NCBI RefSeq assembly: GCF_029222925.1
Contig: NZ_JARHUI010000002.1
Location: 1 to 64,000, forward strand
DNA: 64,000 bases
Origin: Algoriphagus sp. CAU 1675
Lineage (GTDB): Bacteria > Bacteroidota > Bacteroidia > Cytophagales > Cyclobacteriaceae
Direction of reading: 5' to 3'
Shown here: positions 33,826 through 41,972 of the stretch, one piece after another
Layout of the letters: the number at the start of each line of letters is the position of its first letter
Position numbering within the stretch: position 1 is the stretch's first letter
Made by a program: the position numbers and the translations under genes
Notes under the pieces: model-generated
Told to the model about the DNA's origin: nothing
The model's input: only the letters and a program-made list of their open reading frames with translations
The model's database searches: none

Positions 33826-36800
33826 ATGAAAATTACCAAACTTTCCATACAGCGTTCTTCGCTGGTAGTGGTACTGTTCACGGTATTGACTTTGCTGGGG
33901 ATCTTTTCCTACACGCAGCTGTCCTATGAGCTTTTGCCCAAAATGGACACCAATATCCTGACCATCTCTACCATCTATCCGGGAGCGGCACCTTCGGAGG
34001 TGGAAACCTCCGTCACCAAAAAAATCGAAGATGCAGTCGCCTCTTTGGAGGGGATCAAAGCGATGAACTCCATTTCTCAGGAGAGCGTATCCATCATCAC
34101 CATCGAGCTGGCATCTGGGACCGATGTAAACCTTTCTCTTCAGGATGCCCAACGCAAGATCAACGCTATTCTAGGTGATCTACCCGAAAGTGTGGATCCT
34201 CCTAGCTTGGGCAAATTTGACCTGGATGACATGCCCATCATGCAGATGGCAGTGTATTCAAACCTGAATCCGGCGGAGTTTTATGACTTGGTCAAAAACA
34301 AAATCCAACCCTCCCTGGCTAAAATAAACGGCGTGGCCCAAGTGAATATGCTGGGAGGTACCGAGCGGGAAATCAAGGTCAATCTAGACCGAAACAAGAT
34401 GGAAGCCTACGGCATCTCTCCTCTTCAGGTCGTTCAGCAGATTGCCACTTCCAACTTAGACTTCCCTACCGGAAGGCTAAAAAACTCAGACAGTCAGATT
34501 CTCATCCGACTTGCCGGTAAGTTTAATTCTGTGGATGAACTCCAGGAACTCATCATTTCCTACCGCCCCAATGAATCACCGATCAAGCTAAAAGAAATCG
34601 CCGAGGTGGTGGATGACTTCAAAGACGAAAGCGTCCTGACCCGACTCAACAACAATGAGGCAATCGGACTTACCATACAAAAGCAGTCAGATGCGAATGC
34701 CGTAGAAGTGACCGAGATTGTACAGCGGGAACTCCAATCCTTGGAATCTACCTATGTCAATGAAGGACTTTCCTTCCAGATCTCTCAAAACAGTTCCGAA
34801 TTCACCTTGGAAGCAGCAAATGATGTGATCAAGGACTTGGTGATTGCCGTCGTCTTAGTGGCCTTGATCATGTTGCTTTTCCTTCACAGCATTCGAAATG
34901 CAGTTATTGTGATGGTGGCGGTTCCAGCTTCTATCATCGCCACCTTTACAGTGATGTACTTGGCAGGATTCACGCTCAATCTCATGTCCCTGCTTGCCCT
35001 TTCCTTGGTAGTGGGTATCCTTGTGGATGATGCGATTGTGGTCATCGAAAACATCTACCGTCACCTTGAAATGGGTAAATCCATCGCCCAGGCATCCTAT
35101 GACGGGATCAGAGAAATCGGCGGTACAGTCGTTTCTATTACTTTGGTAATTATGGTGGTATTCGTACCATTGGCGCTTACCGGGGGATTGATCGCCGGGA
35201 TCATCAAGCAATTCAGTATCACGGTAGCGGTGGCAACACTTTTCAGTTTGCTGGTGGCCTTTACCCTCATTCCCCTGCTCACTTCCCGGTTTTCCAAATT
35301 GGAACATCTGGATAAGAGTTCCTTTTTGGGAAAAATAATTTATGGCTTTGAGCATGGGATAGATGCTTTCGTGGATTGGTTGCTGGGAATTTTAAGATGG
35401 GGTTTTGCCCATAAAATCGCTCTACTTCTCATCACCTTTGCCCTGTTTATTTCCTCCTTCTTCCTGATCGGAATGGGCTTGATCGGGAGTGAGTTTGTGT
35501 CTCAGGGTGATCGGGGAGAATTCATCATCCGTATGGAACTTCCAAAAGATGCTACCTTAGAACAGACCAATTTCCAAACCCAGGCAGTAGAAAACTATCT
35601 CCGAACCATTCCAGAAGTAAGTGAGGTATTTACCATGGTAGGCATGGCAAGCGGGCAATTTACCGGCTCTCAATCCTCTCCTTTTACTTCGGAAATTTCG
35701 GTGAAGTTGGTTCCAAAAGAAGAAAGAAAGGTCTCAGGACCTGATCTAGCACGACAGGTAGAATCCTATCTGGAAGAAAACCTTACCGGTGCCGAATACA
35801 CCACTGTACCGATCTCCATTATGGGTACGGCAAACGACGCCCCTATTCAGGTCATCGTGTCCGGTCCAGACAAAGACTCGGTAACCGTAACTTCTGAGAA
35901 GATCATGGACATTCTGGCTGGAATCCGAGGAACCCGTAAAATCGAAAGCTCTCTGGAAGCCGGAAACCCGGAAATCCGTGTGGAAGTGAACCGGGTCAAA
36001 ATGAATGAATTGGGGCTATCGATGAATCAGGTCGGTGGCACTCTTCAGGTCGCCTTCAATGGAAACGATGACTCCAAGTACAGTGATGGAGACTATGAAT
36101 ACGATATACAGGTACGCCTCAACGAGTTTGACAGACAATCTATCTCCGATGTAGAGCAGATTACCTTCCTCAACAACAGAGGACAATTGGTCAAGTTGAA
36201 GCAGTTTGCCGAGGTGATTCAGTCAGAAGGACCCACCAAACTGGAGCGTCGTGACCGCGTAGGTTCTGTAAAGATCACCTCCCAAGTGGCCGGAGTACCT
36301 TCAGGGACCGTTGGCGCTCAGCTTACCGAACAGATCAATCAGCTTCAGCTTCCTCCACAGGTAGAAATCAACTATGAAGGTGATTTGAAAAATCAAAGTG
36401 AAGGATTTGGAAGTTTGGGTATCGCCTTGATCGCATCGATCATTCTGATTTACTTAATCATGGTAGCCCTGTATGAGTCCTATGTCTACCCGCTCGTGGT
36501 GATGTTTTCACTGCCTATGGCTTTGATCGGTTCACTTCTAGCCTTGGCACTGACCAAAGGGACCCTGAGTATCTTCAGTATCATGGGTCTGATCATGTTG
36601 ATGGGACTGGTGGCCAAAAACGCCATCCTCCTTGTGGACTTCACCAATGAACTGAAAGCAGCAGGGGTGGAAGTGAAAAAAGCTCTGGAAAAAGCCGTAA
36701 AAATCCGTTTCCGTCCGATTTTGATGACCACGTTGGCCATGGTCATTGGTATGCTTCCAATTGCCTTGGCTTCAGGTGCCGGTGCAGAGTGGAAAAACGG

Positions 36801-36984
36801 TCTGGCATGGGTCATCATTGGTGGATTGATTTCCTCCATGTTTTTGACCTTGGTGGTTGTACCGGTGATTTACTTCCTGTTTGACCGCTTCCTCGTAAAA
36901 ATCGGTAAGTCCGAGAAAAAAGAAATTCCACTGGAAGATACCCCAATGGATGAATTTGAGTCTGAAGCGGCCTCTTACGTCTAA
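33826..36984 (+). CDS. RND-family (HAE1/AcrB-type) efflux transporter
   Basis: A 1052-residue inner-membrane protein of normal family length, with the first transmembrane helix at about 10-32 and eleven more in two blocks around residues 335-540 and 855-1030. The proton-relay Asp pair is visible in VVGILVDDAIVVIENIYRH. The duplicated porter regions (YPGAAPSEVETSVTKKIE and the second half after about 560) are intact. With the preceding two genes it forms a tripartite pump exporting hydrophobic or amphipathic compounds; substrates unknown. Confidence 0.95.
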   Translation: MKITKLSIQRSSLVVVLFTVLTLLGIFSYTQLSYELLPKMDTNILTISTIYPGAAPSEVETSVTKKIEDAVASLEGIKAMNSISQESVSIITIELASGTDVNLSLQDAQRKINAILGDLPESVDPPSLGKFDLDDMPIMQMAVYSNLNPAEFYDLVKNKIQPSLAKINGVAQVNMLGGTEREIKVNLDRNKMEAYGISPLQVVQQIATSNLDFPTGRLKNSDSQILIRLAGKFNSVDELQELIISYRPNESPIKLKEIAEVVDDFKDESVLTRLNNNEAIGLTIQKQSDANAVEVTEIVQRELQSLESTYVNEGLSFQISQNSSEFTLEAANDVIKDLVIAVVLVALIMLLFLHSIRNAVIVMVAVPASIIATFTVMYLAGFTLNLMSLLALSLVVGILVDDAIVVIENIYRHLEMGKSIAQASYDGIREIGGTVVSITLVIMVVFVPLALTGGLIAGIIKQFSITVAVATLFSLLVAFTLIPLLTSRFSKLEHLDKSSFLGKIIYGFEHGIDAFVDWLLGILRWGFAHKIALLLITFALFISSFFLIGMGLIGSEFVSQGDRGEFIIRMELPKDATLEQTNFQTQAVENYLRTIPEVSEVFTMVGMASGQFTGSQSSPFTSEISVKLVPKEERKVSGPDLARQVESYLEENLTGAEYTTVPISIMGTANDAPIQVIVSGPDKDSVTVTSEKIMDILAGIRGTRKIESSLEAGNPEIRVEVNRVKMNELGLSMNQVGGTLQVAFNGNDDSKYSDGDYEYDIQVRLNEFDRQSISDVEQITFLNNRGQLVKLKQFAEVIQSEGPTKLERRDRVGSVKITSQVAGVPSGTVGAQLTEQINQLQLPPQVEINYEGDLKNQSEGFGSLGIALIASIILIYLIMVALYESYVYPLVVMFSLPMALIGSLLALALTKGTLSIFSIMGLIMLMGLVAKNAILLVDFTNELKAAGVEVKKALEKAVKIRFRPILMTTLAMVIGMLPIALASGAGAEWKNGLAWVIIGGLISSMFLTLVVVPVIYFLFDRFLVKIGKSEKKEIPLEDTPMDEFESEAASYV

Positions 36985-36993
36985 TTTAAAAAT

Positions 36994-37038
36994 GGCTGTC
37001 TCATAAGGGCTATCACGTAAAACTACCCTGAGACAGCC
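36994..37038. repeat. 45-bp hairpin with 10-bp arms GGCTGTCTCA/TGAGACAGCC
   Basis: The perfect inverted arms 36994-37003 and 37029-37038 follow the RND stop. T-rich sequence follows the stem on the minus strand, not the plus strand, so it is a poor terminator for the RND operon. The arms resemble terminal repeats of some insertion sequences, so it may be a small MITE-like remnant. Confidence 0.6.
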
Positions 37039-37054
37039 TAATTTCTCTACCCTT

Positions 37055-37285
37055 ATGAAAAATTTCACTGATCTTCGCAAAATCTCAAAGGTTTTTCATC
37101 AATATGGAATCACTTTGACCGGAAAGAAAAAATACGCCTCCTTCGAAAAAGACCTCAATATGGACAAAGTGTTTGTCAATGGTCTGATATTCGAATGTGA
37201 ACTGGAGCTAAGAAAGGAATTGGAGGAAGAAAAAATCCATCAAATTAAAGCTCCTGCCCAAGTAATTGAGCTTTTGGTGGGTTGA
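37055..37285 (+). CDS. Acyl-carrier-protein-like small protein lacking the carrier serine
   Basis: A 76-residue acidic/basic helical protein. The segment SFEKDLNMDKVFVNGLIFECELELRKELEEEKIHQIKAPAQVIELL follows the ACP pattern (helix II, loop, helix III, then a final helix), but where ACPs have the DSL motif with the phosphopantetheine serine this protein reads MDKVF. It therefore could not carry a prosthetic group at that place. No fatty-acid or polyketide genes are adjacent. The ACP assignment is my inference from pattern. Confidence 0.6.
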   Translation: MKNFTDLRKISKVFHQYGITLTGKKKYASFEKDLNMDKVFVNGLIFECELELRKELEEEKIHQIKAPAQVIELLVG

Positions 37286-37345
37286 TGAAAAAACATCCAT
37301 CAAGCGAACCACTTATCGACTTCTTCAATATTTAATGGGATACTT

Positions 37346-37384
37346 GGGAGGATTTACTCACACAAAATGTAGATCCTCCCTTTT
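37346..37384 (+). terminator. Likely terminator after the ACP-like gene
   Basis: Stem GGGAGGAT/ATCCTCCC (37346-37353 and 37373-37380) with a 19-nt loop, followed by TTTT. The large loop lowers certainty. Confidence 0.65.
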
Positions 37385-37924
37385 CTCTGTCTAGACTACA
37401 TTTAGTATAAAGCATGTTATCTATCTGCCAACAGGGGCTGGCTGAATATGCGACTTCACCCTATATCTTCATTACTTTGAAAGGAAAAGGGATGCAATGA
37501 GAAAACACCTTTAGAATTTTTCCTCCATTCCTAAAAAATCGGAAAAACCTTTACACCTACAGCCGTCGGCGTTAACCTGAGCAAGTAGGCGGAAAGGGCT
37601 TTTTCAATCTGTTTACAGTGAATGGATTTTAACTTAAAATTTTTGCATTACCAAAAAAGTAAAAATCCATTAACCTTTAAAATCTGCTCTTATTGAAAGA
37701 GCACTCCCTTTTTCAACTGCTGCCCAAGCAACCTGTTGTTTTTTTTCTCCATCAATGCAAGTACATCAATTTCTAAATCAAGCATCTGAGAATTTTAGGC
37801 CTCAGCGGTCCTTTTATTATCAGCAAATCCCTTGCTCTAAGCTCAGAATGCATGACTGAAGCAATGAATAAGGTTCTTTAGCCTAAACTTTCAAAATGTT
37901 CCATTTAAACTAAATCATTTTATT
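37385..37924. other. 540-bp non-coding stretch with a 10-bp inverted repeat
   Basis: No believable reading frame on either strand. AATGGATTTT at 37621-37630 is repeated in inverted orientation at 37662-37671. Some parts (around 37560-37600) are less AT-rich and could be gene remains, but I cannot identify them. Confidence 0.4.
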
Positions 37925-38347
37925 ATGTTCAAAACCTTAATCGCATCCCTGGCATTTTTCTTAAGTGCTGAAGTCTGTAATGCCCAGGAAAAAGTATTCC
38001 ACTTCCACGAAGAGGGAGAAAAACAATGGAATTATGCCCAAGCCTATCGCTCAGGCAACCTTCTCTTTATTTCCGGAACTGTCGGAAAAGGAACTATGGA
38101 GGAAGCTGTAACAAGGGTTTATGACACATTGGGCAAAACCCTTGAAAAATATGGGTTGGATTTCAATCATGTGGTCAAAGAAGGACTTTTTACCACAAAT
38201 ATGCTTGCCATGCAAAATGCCCAGCCTATCCGACAAAAGTATTATGGCACACATACACCTGCTGCCACTTGGGTGGAGATCAAAAGACTTTTTGATGAGG
38301 ATTCCATCCTTGAAGTAGAACTTATCGCTGAAATCGAAAAGCAGTGA
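37925..38347 (+). CDS. RidA-family protein with signal peptide, missing the catalytic arginine
   Basis: A 140-residue protein with an N-terminal signal (ending CNAQ, about 21). The body is the RidA/YjgF chorismate-mutase-like fold: AYRSGNLLFISGTVGKG, then TPAATWVEIKRLFDEDSILEVELIAEI at the end. In deaminating RidA enzymes the corresponding motif has an Arg (PARSCVEV); here it reads PAATWVEI, so imine deaminase activity is doubtful. The stop overlaps the GTG start of the next gene. Confidence 0.85.
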   Translation: MFKTLIASLAFFLSAEVCNAQEKVFHFHEEGEKQWNYAQAYRSGNLLFISGTVGKGTMEEAVTRVYDTLGKTLEKYGLDFNHVVKEGLFTTNMLAMQNAQPIRQKYYGTHTPAATWVEIKRLFDEDSILEVELIAEIEKQ

Positions 38348-38817
38348 AAAAATTTAAGAAAACACTAATAGAGCGTTTCCAATCCCTTTGGTTAAGCAGT
38401 TTCTTGCTTAGTATTTTTTGGTATTTCATGAGCTGTAGCAATTCCCCTGATCCCCTGGAAACTTTACTGCAAGCCGATCGGGATTTTGCCAAAATGGGAA
38501 GTTCAATTGGGCTGAAGGAAGCATTTCTTTACTATGCTGCCCCAGAGGCTATCCTATTGAGAAACGGGAGTAAACCCATCCAAGGAAAAGAATCCTTAGG
38601 AAGCTTTCTGGAACCAATGAATGGCGGGTTTAAATTGGAATGGGAACCGGAGTCAGGAACCATTGCCTCCTCCGAAGATTTGGGATACACCATGGGAAAT
38701 TTTGTACTTCGGGATTCTTCCAATAAGCTACTGAGCAAGGGAAGCTATTTATCGATCTGGAAAAAAGACCCAGTCGGAGAATGGAAATGGGTGGTAGATG
38801 TGGGAATTAATCACTAG
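38344..38817 (+). CDS. DUF4440 (SnoaL/NTF2-like) exported protein
   Basis: A 157-residue protein starting with GTG that overlaps the preceding stop (GTGA). A long N-terminal hydrophobic segment ends in YFMSCSN, probably a lipoprotein signal. The domain has the DUF4440 layout: ETLLQADRDFAKMGSSIGLKEAFLYYAAPEAILLRNGSKPIQGKE then two paired strands ending KWVVDVGI. NTF2-like folds bind or isomerise small molecules; the role is unknown. Co-transcribed with the RidA-like gene. Confidence 0.82.
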   Translation: MKKFKKTLIERFQSLWLSSFLLSIFWYFMSCSNSPDPLETLLQADRDFAKMGSSIGLKEAFLYYAAPEAILLRNGSKPIQGKESLGSFLEPMNGGFKLEWEPESGTIASSEDLGYTMGNFVLRDSSNKLLSKGSYLSIWKKDPVGEWKWVVDVGINH

Positions 38818-38824
38818 GAAAGGA

Positions 38825-38849
38825 AAAGCCGCATCATGGACGCGGCTTT
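38825..38849 (+). terminator. Terminator after the DUF4440 gene
   Basis: Stem AAAGCCGC/GCGGCTTT (38825-38832 and 38842-38849), loop of nine bases, short T tract within the stem end. Confidence 0.75.
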
Positions 38850-38864
38850 ACCATGAATAAAAAA

Positions 38865-38885
38865 GAGGCTGTTTAACACAGCCTC
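38865..38885 (-). terminator. Terminator of the hemerythrin-like gene
   Basis: Stem GAGGCTGT/ACAGCCTC (38865-38872 and 38878-38885), loop TTAAC; on the minus strand it is followed by six T. Confidence 0.88.
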
Positions 38886-38909
38886 CCAACCAAAAAATAC
38901 CCTAAAAAA

Positions 38910-39572
38910 TTATTTCTCGATAGGCATCTCTAATTCAGCTACCATTTTATCAAAATCAGATTCATTCATTTGGGCTTTTACCACCTTCAAAACTTGCAGA
39001 TAGAAAAACTCAGGGGCATTTGCCCTTAATCCTCCCATAGCCATCCTTCTCTCTGAATAAGTCAGAGAAGGGATGATGTATTTAAACGTTGCCATAATCT
39101 GATCCGGAGTAAAAGATGCCAGGATCCGCTGATGCTGTTCCATCAATTCCTCATCCGAAAAATTCATCCAGATTTTCTCCAAAATATCCTGCTCTTCCAA
39201 TAACATGTGCTTGAGGTACTCAGCCTGGAAATTTGAAAAATCCAGATAAAAATTATTGACCTCCAGCATACTACTCTCCGCATTCAAGGCTTCAAGTTGT
39301 TTTGATAGAGTTCCAATTTGGGCATCCAAATACTCGTGTTCTTCATGATTTTCCAGAGTACTTCCCGGCATTCTCATTTCCAGCGCAGGCAAAATGACCT
39401 GATCCTCAACTTGGGCATGTTCCTCCAAAAAATCATAGAGTTCTTTAAAAAGGAATTTGAGGCTTTGAAGGGATTCTGGAAAGGAGGGATCTGCATTTCC
39501 AGCAGCTATTGACACTTTTCCCAACAAAGTTCTCAAAGCCTTATGAGGAAAGGCATAGGTATTCATTCTCAT
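38910..39572 (-). CDS. Hemerythrin-domain protein
   Basis: A 220-residue all-helical cytoplasmic protein. The hemerythrin-like iron ligands fit: H10 (FPHKALR), H52/E56 (EEHAQVED), H76 or H79 (ENHEEHEYLD) and H122/E126 (EYLKHMLLEEQ). A C-terminal helical extension of about 75 residues (SERRMAMGGLRANAPEFF) is shared by a group of Bacteroidota hemerythrins to my knowledge. Such proteins bind a di-iron centre and sense or scavenge oxygen or nitric oxide, or protect iron centres. Transcribed alone. Confidence 0.87.
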   Translation of the reverse strand: MRMNTYAFPHKALRTLLGKVSIAAGNADPSFPESLQSLKFLFKELYDFLEEHAQVEDQVILPALEMRMPGSTLENHEEHEYLDAQIGTLSKQLEALNAESSMLEVNNFYLDFSNFQAEYLKHMLLEEQDILEKIWMNFSDEELMEQHQRILASFTPDQIMATFKYIIPSLTYSERRMAMGGLRANAPEFFYLQVLKVVKAQMNESDFDKMVAELEMPIEK

Positions 39573-39716
39573 AATATGATGGTTTAAGTTACTCTTGGGA
39601 GATTGAAAAATTTCAATTGTGGTTGCATGAGGTATGAAAAAATAAGCTGAGTCTTACAAGCAACTCACTTTTCTATTTTTCCATCTCTTACCTACTAACT
39701 ATTAATTCATATTGCC

Positions 39717-40376
39717 ATGAAAAATTCACTTTTCACATTAGCTGCAATTGGCTGCCTGGTGTTTCAGGCCAATGCCCAGCAGATCCAAGAACCACAAATC
39801 CCCACTCACCATGATAGCAGAGGGTATGCAATTCTGAAAAACGGAGGGTTGATTGAGGGAAGAATTTATGATACAGAACATTCCAAATCAATCAAGCAAA
39901 TCCATATGGAAATAGCTTCTGGCACTAATAAAAAAATAGCTGCCCAAGAGCTTCATGAATTCGGAATAGTAATATCAGATAAAGCCGAAGCCAACAAAAA
40001 GCTTATTTCCGAGAAAAAAGAAAGTTTGATGCCAGAAGATTTCATCATTTACCGCAATCTGAAAGTCCATGGAAAAAAGGAACTGTTGCTACAGCTCTTG
40101 AACCCAGAGAACAGCGGTATCATTGAGGTTTATTATGCACCATCCACTGAAAAAAGAAGGTTGAAACAGGTTGCACAAGACCCAACTCCTAATCCCAAAG
40201 AAGGAACCTATTACCTTTCAAAAAATGGAGAGAGAGTTCTAAAGGTGAAGTACCAAAACTATTGGAGAGCCTACAAAAAACTATTTAAAGAATGTCCTGA
40301 ATTGATGAAAAACAAGTCTCCGGAACTTTGGGATTTGGAGGAGCATATTCAGGTCTTCACCTCACATGCACACTAA
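39717..40376 (+). CDS. Unknown exported protein, 219 residues
   Basis: Not recognised. It has a signal peptide ending NAQ (about residue 21). The mature part starts with a histidine pair (PTHHDSRGYAILKNGG) and is rich in lysine and glutamate; the middle reads like strands of a small beta-domain (GLIEGRIYDTEHS, GKKELLLQLLNPENSGIIEVYY), and the C-terminus is helical (YWRAYKKLFKECPELM). No enzymatic motif. A DUF4345 membrane protein follows 11 bp later and probably shares its transcript. Confidence 0.7.
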   Translation: MKNSLFTLAAIGCLVFQANAQQIQEPQIPTHHDSRGYAILKNGGLIEGRIYDTEHSKSIKQIHMEIASGTNKKIAAQELHEFGIVISDKAEANKKLISEKKESLMPEDFIIYRNLKVHGKKELLLQLLNPENSGIIEVYYAPSTEKRRLKQVAQDPTPNPKEGTYYLSKNGERVLKVKYQNYWRAYKKLFKECPELMKNKSPELWDLEEHIQVFTSHAH

Positions 40377-40387
40377 TCCATCTTTTT

Positions 40388-40822
40388 ATGAAGTCTTATA
40401 AACATTTAATTATTGCCACCAAAACGTACATGAGTTTGTCGTTGATATCCTTGTTTTATGTAAGCCTGATGGCACTTTTGGATCCCCAGGCGGTCATGGA
40501 TCTGGTCCAAGTTAAGCTTGAAAACAACGACGCCTTGAGTTCTATCAGAGGAGTTTACGGAGGAGTGGGATTCACGATTTGCCTCAGCACCCTTTATCTT
40601 CTAGTCAATTTCCCGGAAAAGGGTGCGGCATTCCTGAGTTTGTTCTGGGGGTCTTATGCATTTTCAAGATTAATCACCTTGCTTTCAGATGGTCCTTTAG
40701 GGGATTTCGGGACTCAATGGTTTTTTATTGAAGGCCTATTTGCCCTGCTGGGACTTGGTCTTTGGTTCGCTCTGAAATCCAAAAGGAGACAACAGAAATT
40801 TATCCCAAAGCAAGGATTTTGA
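40388..40822 (+). CDS. DUF4345-type membrane protein
   Basis: 144 residues from the ATG at 40388 (the open frame starts earlier inside the previous gene). Four membrane helices, with the family-like segment SIRGVYGGVGFTICLSTLYLL in the second and GSYAFSRLITLLSDGPL in the third. Function unknown. It is followed by a terminator. Confidence 0.8.
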   Translation: MKSYKHLIIATKTYMSLSLISLFYVSLMALLDPQAVMDLVQVKLENNDALSSIRGVYGGVGFTICLSTLYLLVNFPEKGAAFLSLFWGSYAFSRLITLLSDGPLGDFGTQWFFIEGLFALLGLGLWFALKSKRRQQKFIPKQGF

Positions 40823-40844
40823 TTTAGAGTCCCTTTCTATTTTT

Positions 40845-40877
40845 CGCCTTGATCTGAAAAACGGTCAAGGCGTTTTT
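40845..40877 (+). terminator. Terminator after the DUF4345 gene
   Basis: Stem CGCCTTGA/TCAAGGCG (40845-40852 and 40865-40872) followed by TTTTT. Confidence 0.85.
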
Positions 40878-41102
40878 ATTTTCTGCTTTTAGAAGAAAGC
40901 CTCTCTCTTTTTTTCAGTGAGGAAGGGAAGATTAAATCGGCACCAAGGTATACGAATTTGCTTTCTGAATTAAGTTTTTGTCGAAAGAGCAAAGCTTAGG
41001 GACCTGTTTTTGAATGATCATCGTTCCATTCAACCTGAGGTAAAAACATTCCTAATGCCTTTCGTCTATACGCCTTCCCTTCTTGAGGAAAAGGCAAAAA
41101 AA
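40878..41102. other. Non-coding stretch between convergent units
   Basis: About 225 bp with no reading frame and no recognisable signal. Together with the flanking terminators it separates the DUF4345 gene from the SDR gene. Confidence 0.5.
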
Positions 41103-41122
41103 AAGCCATCAAAATGATAGCC
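41094..41122 (-). terminator. Terminator of the SDR gene
   Basis: An imperfect stem AGCCATCA/TGATAGCC with loop AAA (about 41104-41122) is followed on the minus strand by a nine-base T-run, 25 bp after the SDR stop. Confidence 0.75.
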
Positions 41123-41146
41123 TTTCCAATTTAACCTGCATTCCAT

Positions 41147-41950
41147 TTATCTTTTTTGGGGCTTGGCCTCCGCTCCGGCCAGGATCCCCCCATCTACAGT
41201 CAGTTCAATTCCTGTGAGATACGAAGATTCATCCGAAGCCAAAAAGAGAGCAGCATAAGCTACTTCTTCAGGCTTTCCAAACCTTCCTAAGGGAATTCCT
41301 GATTCCACCTGCTCGATTATTTTCTCCCGCATCTCCCCTTCTCCAAGCATGGAATCCCACATAGGAGTCATGATGGCAGCAGGATGAATGGAGTTGCATC
41401 GGATGGCATATCCTTTTTCAGCACACAGAAGTGCCACCGATTTACTATGATTTCTCACCGCCGCCTTACTAGCTGCGTAGGCTGCCGCCCCCGGAATCCC
41501 CACGATCCCGCTTCTGGAAGAAATATTCACGATACTTCCTCCTCCCTTTCTCTTCATCAGGGGAATGGCATATTTACAGCCTAACACTGTTCCATTGAGA
41601 TTGACGGCCATTACCTCATTCCAAGAATCCATATCTACCTGTTCGGCATCAAAAGGCCCCTTGGTTTCCAAAAAACCCGTGATTCCAGCGTTGTTTACAA
41701 GGATATCCAGTCCTCCATATTCCAATAAAATCCGTTCGTAAACGAGCTGCCATTCCCCCTCATTTTTCACATCCAGATGGGTATAGCATGCCATTTCTCC
41801 CAATTCTTTTGCTAGCTCCTTACCCTGTTGGTCCAAGATGTCGGAAAGGATCACTCTGGCTCCCTCCTGAATAAATAGTCTAGCGATACTTTCTCCAATA
41901 CCCCTGGCAGCACCTGTGATTAGGGCTGTTTTGTTTTTGAGTCTTTCCAT
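41147..41950 (-). CDS. Short-chain dehydrogenase/reductase
   Basis: 267 residues from the ATG at 41950 (MERLKNKTAL); the open frame starts 18 bp earlier. Classical SDR motifs: NAD(P)-binding TGAARGIG (12-19), NNAG (86-89), catalytic Ser about 144, Tyr158 and Lys162 in AYAASK, and a PAAIMTP segment after the active site. Asp37 after the second strand (ILSDILD) suggests NAD preference. The substrate is unknown. It lies 22 bp downstream of a serine hydrolase on the same strand. Confidence 0.92.
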   Translation of the reverse strand: MERLKNKTALITGAARGIGESIARLFIQEGARVILSDILDQQGKELAKELGEMACYTHLDVKNEGEWQLVYERILLEYGGLDILVNNAGITGFLETKGPFDAEQVDMDSWNEVMAVNLNGTVLGCKYAIPLMKRKGGGSIVNISSRSGIVGIPGAAAYAASKAAVRNHSKSVALLCAEKGYAIRCNSIHPAAIMTPMWDSMLGEGEMREKIIEQVESGIPLGRFGKPEEVAYAALFLASDESSYLTGIELTVDGGILAGAEAKPQKR

Positions 41951-41972
41951 CTGTTTTGGTTTAAACAATTTC

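Noticed and set aside
37385-37924. Possible decayed gene in the 540-bp gap before the RidA-like gene
   Set aside because: Partial frames on the minus strand have no start and no similarity that I can name.
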